NCBI GenBank assembly: GCA_020632795.1
Contig: JACKEV010000019.1
Location: forward strand, 1 to 64,000
DNA: 64,000 nucleotides
From: Alphaproteobacteria bacterium
GTDB lineage: Bacteria > Myxococcota_A > UBA796 > CAJQPC01
Direction of reading: 5' to 3'
This document shows positions 18,618-30,017 of this stretch, piece by piece. Every line of letters starts with the position of its first letter. The stretch's first letter is position 1. The position numbers and the translations under genes were made by a program. Below the pieces are notes generated by a model, which saw only the letters and a program-made list of their open reading frames with translations, was not told where the DNA came from and did not search any database.

Positions 18618-21287
18618 ATGCCCAAGAAGCTCTTCCTGATCGACGGCAGCAACCACGCCTTCCGCGTCTTCCACGGCATGCCCAAGATGACCGCGAACGG
18701 CGTCCACACCGGCGCGCTGCTGGGCTTCGCGAACATGCTGCGCAAGCTCCAGCGGGAGCATGAGCCCGACTACATCGTCGTGGTCTTCGACAAGGGCCCC
18801 TCCTTCCGGGTCGACATCTATGCCGACTACAAGGGCCACCGCCCCGAGATGCCCGAGGAGCTGCGCGAGCAGTGGCCCAGGTTCGAGGAGCTGGTCGAGG
18901 CCTGGGGCTACCGCTACCTCGCCATCGAGAACCTCGAGGCCGACGACATCATCGGCACCCTGGCCAAGCGCTGGGCGGGCGAGGACCTCAAGGCCGTGCT
19001 GGTCACCGGCGACAAGGACCTCTGCCAGCTCGTCGACGAGAACATCACCATCCTCGACATCATGAAGGACCAGCTCATCGACACCGCCGGGGTGGTCGAC
19101 CGCTTCGGCGTGCCCCCCGAGCGCGTCGTCGACATCCTGGCCCTGGCCGGCGACGCCTCCGACAACATCCCCGGCGTGCGCGGCATCGGCGTGAAGACCG
19201 CCAGCCAGTACGTGCAGAAGTACGGCGGCCTGGAGGACGTCATCGCCCACGCCGCCGACATCGGCGGCAAGCGGGGCAAGACCATCGCCGACGAGGCCGA
19301 GAGCGCCCGCCTCTCCTACACCCTCGCCACCATCAAGGTCGACTGCGAGCTGCCCCTCACCCTGGAGGAGTTGGAGGCCCACGACCGCGACGACGACCGC
19401 CTGCGCAGCCTGTTCATGGCCTGGCAGTTCCGCACCCACCTCCGCGACCTCCAGGAGGAGTCCCCCGCCGTCGCCGAGGCCTCCCCGGTCGACCTCGACA
19501 AGTACCGCACCGTGCGCACCCTGGAGCAGCTCGACGTCGCCATCGGCCGGATCCGCAAGGCCGGCCGGGTGGCGGTGGACACCGAGACCACCTCCCTCGA
19601 CCCCCTCCAGGCGAAGCTCGTCGGCGTGTGCCTGAGCTGGTCCGCGGACGACGCGGTCTACGTGCCCGTGGGCCACACCGAGGGCGAGCAGCTCTCCGAG
19701 GCGATGGCCATGTCCCGCATCGGCCCGCTGCTGCGCGACCCCAACATCATCAAGGTCGGCCAGAACCTCAAGTACGACCTCTCGGTGCTCGCGCAGAACG
19801 GCTACGCCATCGCCGGCATCGGCGGCGACACCATGCTCGCCGACTACCTGCTCGAGCCCGACCGCAACCGCCACGGCCTCGACGACCTCGCCCTGCGCTA
19901 CCTCGGCCACAGCATGATCGCCTACGCCGAGGCCACCGCCGGGCTGGGCCCCAACGCCACCTTCGCCGACGTGCCCATCGACAAGGCCACCCGCTACGGC
20001 GCCGAGGACGCCCACGTCACCTGGCTGCTCGACCAGGAGCTGGGCAAGCGCCTGGAGGCCGCCCAGCTCACCGAGGTCTACCGCGACATCGAGCTGCCCC
20101 TGGTCCCCGTGCTCTCCGAGATGGAGCGCAACGGCATCGGCCTGGACGTCGAGCGCCTCAAGGCCCTCTCCGTCGAGCTGACCGGCCGCATCAAGGAGCT
20201 GCAGGACGAGATCTACAAGCTCGCCGGCCGCAAGTTCACCATCAACTCCCCCAAGCAGCTCCGCGAGGTGCTGTTCGACGAGCTGGGCCTGGAGCCCATC
20301 AAGAAGACCAAGACCGGCTTCAGCACCGACGCCTCCACCCTGGAGCGCCTGCGCAACCAGCACCCGCTGCCCGGGACCATCCTCGACTTCCGGGCGCTGA
20401 CCAAGCTCAAGAGCACCTACGTCGACACCCTGCCCTCCGCGGTCTCCAAGGTCACCGGCCGGGTCCACACCAGCTTCCACCAGGCCGTCGCGGCCACCGG
20501 CCGGCTGTCCTCCAACGACCCCAACCTCCAGAACATCCCCGTCCGCTCCGACGACGGCCGCCGCATCCGCGACTGCTTCATCGCCGCCGAAGGCCAGGTC
20601 TTCCTGTCCTGCGACTACTCCCAGGTCGAGCTGCGGCTGCTGGCCCACTACTGCAAGGAGGGCCCCCTGGTCGAAGCCTTCCTCCAGGGCCAGGACATCC
20701 ACCGCCGCACCGCCTCCGAGATCTTCGGCGTGGCCCAGGACGCCGTCACCCCCACCCAACGCAGCGCGGCCAAGGCGATCAACTTCGGCATCGTCTACGG
20801 CATGAGCGCCTTCCGGCTGTCCAACGATCTGGGCATCCCCAGGGGCGAGGCCCAGGCCTACATCGACAACTACTTCGCCCGCTACAGCCAGGTGCGCACG
20901 TACATGGACCAGGCCATCGCCGACGCCAAGGCGAACGGCTTCGCCCGCACCCTGTGGGGCCGCCGCCGCCCCATCGCCGACCTCACCAGCCGCAACGTCC
21001 GCGACCGCATGGCCGCCGAGCGCATCGCGATCAACACCCCCATCCAGGGCTCCGCCGCCGACCTCATCAAGATCGCGATGGCCCGCGTCCATCGCCGGCT
21101 CCACGCCGAGGCGCCCGACGCGAAGCTGCTGCTGCAGGTCCACGACGAGCTGCTGCTGGAGGTCCCCGAGGGCCGGGTCGACGCGGTGGCCGCGCTGGTC
21201 AAGCAGGAGATGGAGTCCGCCGCCGAGCTGGTGGTCCCGCTGCGCGTCGACACCGGCCACGCCCGCACCTGGGCCGGGGCGCACTGA
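18618..21287 (+). CDS. polA: DNA polymerase I
   Basis: Repair and Okazaki-fragment polymerase. The 889 residues hold three domains. The 5'-3' exonuclease (about 1-290) has FLIDGSNHAFR, LEADDIIGTLA and GDASDNIPGVRGIG. The 3'-5' proofreading domain (about 310-500) keeps its catalytic acids: VDTETTSL, GQNLKYDLSVL and YGAEDAH. The polymerase (about 500-889) has DPNLQNIPVRSD, LSCDYSQVELRLLAH, AKAINFGIVYGMS and QVHDELLLEVP. The frame is open upstream; ATG 18618 gives the family start MPKKLFLIDGSN. Confidence 0.97.
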   Translation: MPKKLFLIDGSNHAFRVFHGMPKMTANGVHTGALLGFANMLRKLQREHEPDYIVVVFDKGPSFRVDIYADYKGHRPEMPEELREQWPRFEELVEAWGYRYLAIENLEADDIIGTLAKRWAGEDLKAVLVTGDKDLCQLVDENITILDIMKDQLIDTAGVVDRFGVPPERVVDILALAGDASDNIPGVRGIGVKTASQYVQKYGGLEDVIAHAADIGGKRGKTIADEAESARLSYTLATIKVDCELPLTLEELEAHDRDDDRLRSLFMAWQFRTHLRDLQEESPAVAEASPVDLDKYRTVRTLEQLDVAIGRIRKAGRVAVDTETTSLDPLQAKLVGVCLSWSADDAVYVPVGHTEGEQLSEAMAMSRIGPLLRDPNIIKVGQNLKYDLSVLAQNGYAIAGIGGDTMLADYLLEPDRNRHGLDDLALRYLGHSMIAYAEATAGLGPNATFADVPIDKATRYGAEDAHVTWLLDQELGKRLEAAQLTEVYRDIELPLVPVLSEMERNGIGLDVERLKALSVELTGRIKELQDEIYKLAGRKFTINSPKQLREVLFDELGLEPIKKTKTGFSTDASTLERLRNQHPLPGTILDFRALTKLKSTYVDTLPSAVSKVTGRVHTSFHQAVAATGRLSSNDPNLQNIPVRSDDGRRIRDCFIAAEGQVFLSCDYSQVELRLLAHYCKEGPLVEAFLQGQDIHRRTASEIFGVAQDAVTPTQRSAAKAINFGIVYGMSAFRLSNDLGIPRGEAQAYIDNYFARYSQVRTYMDQAIADAKANGFARTLWGRRRPIADLTSRNVRDRMAAERIAINTPIQGSAADLIKIAMARVHRRLHAEAPDAKLLLQVHDELLLEVPEGRVDAVAALVKQEMESAAELVVPLRVDTGHARTWAGAH

Positions 21288-21356
21288 CCCTGCCTCTTGG
21301 ATTGTACTACCCTGCCCGGGGGTCCCCCCCTACGACTGCGGAGACGAGCAACACCC

Positions 21357-21953
21357 ATGGCCATGACTGCAGAGCAGCGCACCCAGGACCGCGAGGCGGT
21401 CGAGGCGGTCCTCGCCGGTGACCCGACGGCCTACCGCGCGCTGGTCGAGCGCTACCAGGGGCGCGTCTACACGATGGTCTGCGGCATGGTCCGCGATCGC
21501 GAGGAGGCCCGCGACCTCACCCAGGAGGCCTTCATCAAGGCCTACCACAACCTGAACCGCTTCCGGCTGGAGGCCAGCTTCTACACCTGGCTCTACCGGA
21601 TCGCCATGAACGTGGCGATCGATCACGTCCGCAAGCACAAGAAGCACCAGGCCACCGAGTTCGACGAGTCCATCGCCACCCGCGACGCCGACGGCGGCAT
21701 CGATCCCAACCACCACGTCGGCGATCCGGGCCGCGAGCTGGCCCGCAAGCAGCTCCAGCAGCGCATCCTCGACGCCCTGGACACCCTCTCCCCCGATCAC
21801 CGCCAGATCATCGTGCTGCGCGAGGTCGAGGGCCTGTCCTACAAGGAGATCTCCGACGCGCTGGAGGTCCCCGAAGGCACGGTGATGAGCCGGCTTTTCT
21901 ACGCGCGGAAGAAGCTGCAGGGGCTGTTGAAGGATGACATGCCGAGGCGTTGA
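21357..21953 (+). CDS. ECF-type RNA polymerase sigma factor (RpoE-like)
   Basis: Alternative sigma factor directing RNA polymerase to a regulon, probably envelope stress. The 198 residues contain sigma region 2 (YRALVERYQGRVYTMVCGMV, RDREEARDLTQEAFIKAY, FYTWLYRIAMNVAIDH) and region 4 (LSPDHRQIIVLREVEGLSYK, then EGTVMSRLFYARKKL). ATG 21357 follows GGAG; the upstream in-frame start lacks one. The putative anti-sigma gene follows after 152 bases and a secreted protein gene after that, a common ECF operon layout. Confidence 0.93.
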   Translation: MAMTAEQRTQDREAVEAVLAGDPTAYRALVERYQGRVYTMVCGMVRDREEARDLTQEAFIKAYHNLNRFRLEASFYTWLYRIAMNVAIDHVRKHKKHQATEFDESIATRDADGGIDPNHHVGDPGRELARKQLQQRILDALDTLSPDHRQIIVLREVEGLSYKEISDALEVPEGTVMSRLFYARKKLQGLLKDDMPRR

Positions 21954-21998
21954 AGAAACCGCGACCCCAGCCGTCCCAGGGTGTGAACGGAGCATGCG

Positions 21999-22109
21999 AT
22001 GACCGATCGTGACAGGCTTCGAAGAATCCTGAATGAATCGGCGCCGCGCCCGTCCAAGTCGACAAGCCCGGGTCCATGCCCCCGCCCGGGGCGGACGGAG
22101 AGATCATGA
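21999..22109 (+). CDS. Possible 36-residue leader ORF
   Basis: A short open frame fills most of the gap between the sigma factor and the putative anti-sigma gene. It starts at ATG after a CGGAG, encodes an Arg/Pro-rich peptide (MTDRDRLRRILNESAPRPSK at its start), and its TGA overlaps the next ATG (ATGA, 22106-22109). The overlap suggests coupling, but this is one short frame in GC-rich DNA and may be chance. Confidence 0.25.
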   Translation: MTDRDRLRRILNESAPRPSKSTSPGPCPRPGRTERS

Positions 22110-23134
22110 GCCAGCCCGAGATCGCACGCCTCGACGCGCTCCTGATGCGCGCCCTCGACGGCGAAGCCAGCGCCGCCGAGCGCGACGAGCTGCTGGCCCT
22201 CGCCGACGCCGAGCCCCGCCTGGCCGAGCTGCGCGACCTGCGCGGTCGCCTCCGCGTCGCGCTCCTGGAGAACGCCGGTCCACCGGTCGATGTCGTGGCC
22301 GACGTCATGGCCGCCCTGACCCTGGACGACGGCTGGGACGCCACCTCCGCCGCCCTGCGCGAGGCCCTCACCGCCGAGCCCGCGCTGCCGGTGGTCGACG
22401 CGGTCATGGCCGCCGTGCTGCCCGAGCCTGAGCCCGACCCCGACGCGCTGCTCTCCGCCCTGCACGACGGCGAGCTGAGCCGGGAACAGCGCCTCGCCCT
22501 GGTCCAGCGCCTCAGCGCGGACCGCGGCGCGCACCGGACCATGAACCGCTACGCCGAGCTGGGCCGCATGGTGCGCGAGGCGATCAACACCGAAGCCAGG
22601 CCCGCGGAGTTCGAGAGCCTCTGGCCCGTCATCGCCCACGACCTGGGCATGGAGGACCCCGAGCACGTGCCCGGCTGGGACCCGATCGCCCGGGAGCTGC
22701 GCGCGGCGGTGGCCGCCACGGCCGCCATGAGCGCCGAGGAGGACGTCGCCCTCACCGCCGCGATCATGAACAGCCTGCCCCGCCCCGAGCCCCGCCCCAT
22801 CGACGAGCCCGACGCCGAGCCCGAGCCGGTCCCGCTGTGGCGGCTGCTGCTGGGCAACCCCACCCTCATCGTGGCGGCGGTCGCGGCCCTGCTCATCGGC
22901 GTCTACAGCGCCGACCCCAACCGCCTGGGCGGCGTCGAGCAGACCCCCACGGAGGTCGAGACCCCTGTGGCCACGGTCACCGATCCGCCCGCCCCGGACC
23001 CCGAGCTGGAGATCCTCGAAAACAACGGCGCGGCGGTCGAATCCCTTGAATACGCGGACGAGGTGATCGTCCAGGTGGTACAGCTCGAAGACGGCGCCCC
23101 CATCTTCCTGATGATTGACGAGGGCGAGGTCTGA
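22106..23134 (+). CDS. Putative anti-sigma factor, single-pass membrane protein
   Basis: Likely partner that holds the upstream ECF sigma factor at the membrane; inferred from position and layout. The 342 residues comprise a long cytoplasmic part, a membrane helix (about 252-268, NPTLIVAAVAALLIGVYS) and an acidic C-terminal outer domain. The cytoplasmic part has internal repeats: LMRALDGEASAAERDELLAL (11-32) resembles LLSALHDGELSREQRLALVQ (114-134), the start typical of anti-sigma domains. No zinc-binding HxxxCxxC is present. ATG 22106 follows GGAGAG. Confidence 0.68.
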   Translation: MSQPEIARLDALLMRALDGEASAAERDELLALADAEPRLAELRDLRGRLRVALLENAGPPVDVVADVMAALTLDDGWDATSAALREALTAEPALPVVDAVMAAVLPEPEPDPDALLSALHDGELSREQRLALVQRLSADRGAHRTMNRYAELGRMVREAINTEARPAEFESLWPVIAHDLGMEDPEHVPGWDPIARELRAAVAATAAMSAEEDVALTAAIMNSLPRPEPRPIDEPDAEPEPVPLWRLLLGNPTLIVAAVAALLIGVYSADPNRLGGVEQTPTEVETPVATVTDPPAPDPELEILENNGAAVESLEYADEVIVQVVQLEDGAPIFLMIDEGEV

Positions 23135-23153
23135 GCGTATGCAGGAGCGAACC

Positions 23154-23663
23154 ATGTCCCCCACCCGTCGCTGGCTCCTCGCCCTCCCTCTGGCGCTCGT
23201 GCTCGCCTTCGCGGCGCCGTCCGACGTGGCCTGGGCCCAGGGGGGCAAGCCGCCGCCGGCCCGCCCGGCCCCTGCGAAGAGCGCCCCTGTCGCCGACAAG
23301 GTCGACATCCAGCTCATGGTCGTCCACGCCAAGGAGGGCGCCGAGTACGTCGACCCCCGGCTCAAGAACATCGAGCGGCACCTCGCGATCCTCCGCTACA
23401 ACAACTTCACCGTGCTCGACACCAACCGCAGCGCGGTGGCCGTGGGCAAGGACGCCTCGTTCTCGGTGGAGGGCGGGCGCAAGGTCACCGTGACGGTGCT
23501 CTCGGTGGACGACCAGCGCGCCCGGGTGCGGGTCGAGATGTACAAGCAGAGCAACAAGCTGATCGACACGACGGTCTCGATCAACCGAGGGAGCACCATG
23601 ATGGTGGCCGGACCGAGGTATGAGGAGGGCATGCTGATCCTCCCCATCACCGCCAGCTACTGA
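23154..23663 (+). CDS. Secreted protein of unknown function in sigma-factor operon
   Basis: Not recognised. The 169 residues begin with a signal peptide (RRWLLALPLALVLAFAAPSD, cleaved after about AWA), then a Pro/Ala/Lys linker, then ~110 residues of predicted beta strands (VDIQLMVVHAKEG, YNNFTVLDTNRSAVAVGK, KVTVTVLSVDDQRARVRVEM, MLILPITASY). It follows the anti-sigma gene by 19 bases and probably belongs to the same transcript. The ATG was chosen over one 15 bases upstream because AGGAGCG precedes it. Confidence 0.68.
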   Translation: MSPTRRWLLALPLALVLAFAAPSDVAWAQGGKPPPARPAPAKSAPVADKVDIQLMVVHAKEGAEYVDPRLKNIERHLAILRYNNFTVLDTNRSAVAVGKDASFSVEGGRKVTVTVLSVDDQRARVRVEMYKQSNKLIDTTVSINRGSTMMVAGPRYEEGMLILPITASY

Positions 23664-23672
23664 GCCCGCTGC

Positions 23673-24014
23673 ATGCCCACCTTGTTCGAGAAGATCATCA
23701 GCCGGGACATCCCCGCCGACATCGTCTACGAGGACGAGTGGGTCGTGGCCTTCCGGGACATCAACCCCCAGGCCCCCGTGCATGTGCTCGTGGTGCCCCG
23801 CAAGCCGCTGGTCAACGTGGCCGAGGCCGGGCCCGAGGACGCCGAATTGCTGGGCAGGGTGATGCTGGCGGCGGCCGAGGTCGCCCGCCGCGAGGGCGTC
23901 GCCGCCAGCGGCTATCGCCTGGTGCTGAACAACGGCGAAGGCGCCGGTCAGAGCGTGTTCCACCTGCACTGTCACGTGCTGGGCGGGCGCGGCCTGCGCT
24001 GGCCTCCGGGGTAG
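23673..24014 (+). CDS. HIT-family (HINT-type) nucleotide hydrolase
   Basis: Cytoplasmic nucleotide phosphoramidase or related hydrolase. The 113 residues match HINT proteins from end to end: CIFEKI-like TLFEKIISRDIPADIVYEDE, FRDINPQAPVHVLVVPRKP, NNGEGAGQSVFHLHCHVLGG. The histidine triad is His97-x-His99-x-His101, and the nearby VLNNGEGAGQSV is the substrate loop. The first position, often Cys, is Thr here. It lies 9 bases after the secreted-protein gene on the same strand. Confidence 0.93.
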   Translation: MPTLFEKIISRDIPADIVYEDEWVVAFRDINPQAPVHVLVVPRKPLVNVAEAGPEDAELLGRVMLAAAEVARREGVAASGYRLVLNNGEGAGQSVFHLHCHVLGGRGLRWPPG

Positions 24015-24114
24015 GGCGGGCGCGGCCGGGACGAACGTGCTACGTTCCGTCGCTGTCTTTTCCCGGGCTCCGGCCTGTCGAACCTACCACCCCTACTCAC
24101 GGAGGAACGCGCAG

Positions 24115-24456
24115 GTGGCCACCTTTGACGGCACACTTTATGTCGAAGCCTTCGAGAACATGGAGCGGGGCCGGAAGACGGTCTACGCGGTCCTGAACAC
24201 GCTCGAGTACAGCATGATGTCCTCGGGCGATCGCCTCGAATTCGGCAGCCACGGCTCGATCACCATCGGCACGGTGCGGCGCTACCCGAACCTGGAGGCC
24301 CTCTGCGAAGCCGAGAGCTGGCAGAACCTGGTCCCCGAGGCCAACAGCGAGACCGAGGCCATCGCCAGCATCCGCGCGCCCGACGAATGGAACGCCGAGA
24401 TCGAGAAGGAGCGGGGCGTGCTCGCGCTTCGGGTTCGGGAGACCCGCCGCAAGTAG
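24115..24456 (+). CDS. ASCH/PUA-like domain protein
   Basis: The 113 residues resemble ASCH-domain proteins, a PUA-like fold that binds RNA or modified nucleosides. Matching parts are FENMERGRKTVYAVLNTLEY, SGDRLEFGSHGSITIGTVRR and a helix LEALCEAESWQNLVPEA. The E. coli relative YqfB hydrolyses N4-acetylcytidine, but no catalytic assignment is possible here. GTG 24115 was chosen because GGAGG lies 9 bases upstream; the longer in-frame start has no such site and adds a Cys/Tyr-rich tail. It converges on the HD gene. Confidence 0.6.
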   Translation: MATFDGTLYVEAFENMERGRKTVYAVLNTLEYSMMSSGDRLEFGSHGSITIGTVRRYPNLEALCEAESWQNLVPEANSETEAIASIRAPDEWNAEIEKERGVLALRVRETRRK

Positions 24457-24459
24457 CCC

Positions 24460-24966
24460 TCACCCGCCGGCCAGCTCCTGGAACACGCCGGGGGGCAGCA
24501 TGGCCAGCGCGGCGTCGATGAACTCGGTCGGGTCGGTGCCCTGGTCGCGGCTGTAGCGCGCGGCCTGCAGGGCCAGCTCCAGCTTGTCGCAGGCCTTGAC
24601 GAAGCGCCCCTCGGCGTCCTGGCCGTAGGCGTTCCACAGGTCCATCAGCTCGCCCCCGGTGGGGATGGGGGCCATCAGCGCGGCCATCGCCTCGGCCTCC
24701 CTGCGCTGCTTCTCGGCCTTGGGGATGTTGTCGTGGGGGGTGATGTCGCCGACGCGGACCTCAGCGAGGTCGTGCAGCACGGCGATGGCCAGGGCGCGGC
24801 CTCGGTCCAGCTCCGGCGGGCAGAGCGCCAGCACCAGCCAGGCCACCCCCCAGCTGTGGGCGGCCACCGACTCGGGCTCGACCACCCCCGCGCGCACCCA
24901 GCCGGCCCGAGGCAGCTCCTTGAGCTGGAGGATCTCCAGCAGCCGCTCCCGGAACGCCTGGCTCAA
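24460..24966 (-). CDS. HD-domain phosphohydrolase (HDDC2/YfbR-like 5'-nucleotidase)
   Basis: Metal-dependent hydrolase, probably removing phosphate from deoxynucleoside monophosphates. The 168 residues show the family pattern ESVAAHSWGVAWL (His37), AVLHDLAEVRVGDITPHDNI (His65-Asp66, Glu69, Asp74) and FVKACDKLELALQA (Asp127), with the EKQRREAEAM helix shared with HDDC2. Its start overlaps the end of the FabD-like gene by 4 bases, so it is the third gene of the E1 operon, an unexpected place for nucleotide clean-up. Confidence 0.88.
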   Translation of the reverse strand: MSQAFRERLLEILQLKELPRAGWVRAGVVEPESVAAHSWGVAWLVLALCPPELDRGRALAIAVLHDLAEVRVGDITPHDNIPKAEKQRREAEAMAALMAPIPTGGELMDLWNAYGQDAEGRFVKACDKLELALQAARYSRDQGTDPTEFIDAALAMLPPGVFQELAGG

Positions 24967-25972
24967 GCGGTCACCCGGGTGCGCTGCTCGGGCCGGGCCA
25001 TGGACAGCGCCACGGGGCGGTCGCTGGCCTGGGCCTCCATGAAGTCCTGCCGGTCGCGCAGGCCGCGCCAGCCCGCCTCGATGAGGGCCTGGGCGACGGG
25101 GGCCCCCAGGGTGTCGCCGGGGCCGGGCAGCAGCACTGCGTCGGGGGCGAAGCTGCCCATCGCGGTCCGGACACAGGCGGTGAGGTCGAAGGTGTCGGTG
25201 ACCTGGGTGGTCAAGGTGTAGTCCAGGATCGCCGCGGGGCTGGCCCAGGGGCGGAACACCCGCCCACCGCCCCCCACGAGGGTCACAGCGGGGCCGGTGA
25301 CGGGCAGCCGGCCGAGGTCCGCGCGGGCCTGGACCGAGGTCGCGGCCAGCAGCGGGGTGTGGAAGGCCGAGTGCAGGGGGAGCTGGAGCGGGAAGGTGCG
25401 CGACCCGCGCTGGAGCGGCGGCAGGTGCTCCATCAGCCAGCGCAGGCCGTCGCGATCCGCGCCCAGGACGGCGGTGCCGCCCAGCCGGATCGACAGGTAC
25501 ACCCCGGGCTGGGCCAGGGCGTGGGCGACCGTGGCGGCCAGGGTGGGGTCGGGGCGCCAGTCCTCTCCCACGGTGGGGTAGAGCACCTGGGCGCCGATGA
25601 CGTTGCCCGCCTGGTAGGCGCCCATCGTCTCGATGAGCTGCGCGGCCGCGCTCAAGCCCAGGGCGCCCGCCGCGTAGAGCGCCGTGTACCAGCCCATCGA
25701 GTTGCCGGCGACCGCGACCACGCGGGCCTTGGACGGGTCGAGGGCCTCCAGGTCGTGGGCGGTGGCGCCAAAGGTGAGCAGCGAGGCGTGCTCCCCGGCC
25801 AGGTGGGTGCGGGGGGAGAAGCGCTCGGCGGCGTCGAGCTGGCGCAGGGTGGGCCGCCCGAGGGCGGCGCGGAAGGCGTCGAGGGTGTCCAGGACCGCGG
25901 AGGGGCCCTGCAGGGAGCCGAGCTGGGCGCGGCCGTAGGAGCCCCGCCCCGGGCAGAGCAGCAGCAGGCGGG

Positions 25973-25976
<4 letters not shown>
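24963..25976 (-). CDS. FabD-like acyltransferase-domain protein
   Basis: Probable acyl-CoA:carrier-protein transacylase or a relative. The 337 residues carry the serine motif AGNSMGWYTALYAAGAL (Ser93, a variant of GHSLGE), an N-terminal LCPGRGSYG (cf. FPGQGSQ) and LHSAFHTPLL with candidate catalytic His201 or His205. The Arg that selects malonyl groups is not evident, so the acyl substrate is open. It overlaps the fused E1 gene by 4 bases, suggesting use of branched acyl-CoAs, perhaps as lipid primers; that is inference. Confidence 0.7.
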
Positions 25977-28198
<2,222 letters not shown>

Positions 28199-28233
28199 CG
28201 CGCGGTCTCCTGTGGGGCGGTGAGGGGGGTGAC

Positions 28234-29073
28234 CTAACCCGACGGCGGGTCAACGGCTGCGGGTCGCGTCGCCCGCACCAGCACGTAGGCCAACGGGCCG
28301 GACGCGCCCTGCTCGTGGAGGCGGGAGAGCGCGGCGAGGGCGGCGCGGCGCACCGGGCCCGGCAGGGCGTCGGGCTCGCGCTCGAGCAGCTCGACCCAGC
28401 GGCCCAGGCCCGCGAACACGGGCTCCGAGAGGTCGATGACCTCGATGTCCTGGAAGCCCGCGTCGTGAAGATGCCGACGCCAGGCGTCCGCCGCGCCGAA
28501 GCGCAGCCGCTCAGCCAGCCGCGCCTTGATCCCGGAGGGGTGCGCGCGCAGGACGAGGTCGGTCAGGGCCAGGCGTCCGCCCGGACGCAGGGTCACCCAG
28601 GCCTGGCCGGCGAACTGCCCCCGGTCCCGGAAGTGCACGGCGGCGTCGATGCTGTAGAGGACGTCGAAGCTGCCGTAGGGGAAGGGCAGCGCGTCGGCGT
28701 CCCCCACCAGGAAGCGCAGGCGGGGGTCGCGGTGCTGCGCGCGGGCGGCGTCGATGACCGGCTCGCGCACGTCGAGACCGGTGACGCGCAGGTCGGGGTG
28801 GGCGGCCACCAGCGCGGCGGCCACCCCGCCGTAGCCGCAGCCCACGTCCAGCCAGTCGCCCGCTCGGGGCAGGCCCTCCAGGACCCGGCGGGCCAGGGCG
28901 CGCTGGGCCTCGTGCAGCTCGGCGGCGGGGTCCTCGAACAGGCCCAGGTTCAGCAGGCCGCTGTCCTGGCCGATGCGCTCGAAGAGCACGTCGAAGGCAC
29001 GGTAGAGGTCGCGGGCGCGCTTGACCGCGTCGACGCGGAGCAGCGCGGTGAGGGCAGCAGCGACAGCGCTCAT
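28234..29073 (-). CDS. SAM-dependent methyltransferase (class I, small-molecule type)
   Basis: Soluble class I methyltransferase. The 279 residues contain motif I WLDVGCGYGGVAAALV, motif II VTGLDVREPVIDAAR, LVGDADALPFPYGSFDVLYS and LRPGGRLALTDLV. The layout matches the UbiE/phosphoethanolamine/tocopherol group acting on small molecules. Acceptor unknown. ATG 29073 overlaps the stop of the Ppx/GppA gene (ATGA), and that phosphatase overlaps sixA the same way, so the three are one operon. Confidence 0.88.
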   Translation of the reverse strand: MSAVAAALTALLRVDAVKRARDLYRAFDVLFERIGQDSGLLNLGLFEDPAAELHEAQRALARRVLEGLPRAGDWLDVGCGYGGVAAALVAAHPDLRVTGLDVREPVIDAARAQHRDPRLRFLVGDADALPFPYGSFDVLYSIDAAVHFRDRGQFAGQAWVTLRPGGRLALTDLVLRAHPSGIKARLAERLRFGAADAWRRHLHDAGFQDIEVIDLSEPVFAGLGRWVELLEREPDALPGPVRRAALAALSRLHEQGASGPLAYVLVRATRPAAVDPPSG

Positions 29074-30017
29074 CCTGAACACCCGTTGGGCTCTTCCAGC
29101 AGCCAGGCCTCGACGAGGCCCTCTCGGACCGCGCCCCGGGAGCTGGTGACCCGCTGGACCTCCAGCTCGCGGAGCAGCTCCAGGAATACCACAGCTCCAG
29201 GGAGCAGGGTGTCCCGACGGCGGGCGTCGAAGCCGGGCATCTCCAGGCGCTGGGGCGCGGGGGTGGCCTCGATCGTGTCGACCAGGGTGATCAGCTCAGG
29301 CAGGGTCGCGGTGAGGCCGTGGCGGTCGGGGGGGGTGGCCTCGCCCCGGGCGCGGGCGGCCATGTCCATCAGGGTGAGCGCGGTGCCGGCGGTGCCGGCG
29401 GCCACGCGCCAGCCCCCCGCCCGGAAGTGGGGGCGCACCGGACCGACGATGGCGCGGGCGTGCGCGGCCAGGCCCGCGCGATCCCAGGGTTTCATCCAGC
29501 TCCAGCAGCGCAGGTGCCCCAGCGGCAGCGAGGCTGCGCGGAGCACCCGGTCCCCCTCCCCCAGGGCCAGCTCGGTGGACCGGCCCCCCAGGTCGATGAC
29601 CAGCGCGGGGGTCTCCCCCAGGTCGAGGCGACGCCGGGCGCCCAGCCAGGCCATGCGGGCCTCGTCCTCCCCGGAGAGCACCCGAACGGGCACGCCGCTG
29701 ATCTGCGACAGGGTGGCGGCGGCCTGGGCGCCGTCGGTGGCATCGCGCAGGGAGGCGGTGGCGGAGGCGCGGACCTCGTCGCAGCCCGCTGCGCGGGCCC
29801 GGGTGGCGAGGCGGCGCAGGGCGACGGCCGCCGCGTCCAGGGCCTCGGGGCGCACCCGGCCGGCCACGTAGGCGCCCAGCCGGACGGGCACCCGCCAGGT
29901 GTCCAGCATGCGGGGGGCGGCGTCGCCGCGAAGCTCGGCGACCTGGAGGTGCAGGGAGTTCGAGCCGATGTCGACCACGGCCACGCGGCGGGGGCGCAGG
30001 GCGACCGGCGCCGTCAT
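29070..30017 (-). CDS. Ppx/GppA-family exopolyphosphatase / pppGpp phosphatase
   Basis: ASKHA-fold phosphatase hydrolysing polyphosphate or pppGpp. The 315 residues contain VAVVDIGSNSLHLQVAEL (phosphate-1), ATASLRDATDGAQAA, LSGEDEARMAWLGA, and VIDLGGRSTELALGEG (phosphate-2), then AAGTAGTALTLMDMA. It is the short, single-module form without the C-terminal HD-like domain. The frame is open far upstream; ATG 30017 overlaps the sixA stop (ATGA). Substrate choice cannot be read from sequence. Confidence 0.9.
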   Translation of the reverse strand: MTAPVALRPRRVAVVDIGSNSLHLQVAELRGDAAPRMLDTWRVPVRLGAYVAGRVRPEALDAAAVALRRLATRARAAGCDEVRASATASLRDATDGAQAAATLSQISGVPVRVLSGEDEARMAWLGARRRLDLGETPALVIDLGGRSTELALGEGDRVLRAASLPLGHLRCWSWMKPWDRAGLAAHARAIVGPVRPHFRAGGWRVAAGTAGTALTLMDMAARARGEATPPDRHGLTATLPELITLVDTIEATPAPQRLEMPGFDARRRDTLLPGAVVFLELLRELEVQRVTSSRGAVREGLVEAWLLEEPNGCSG

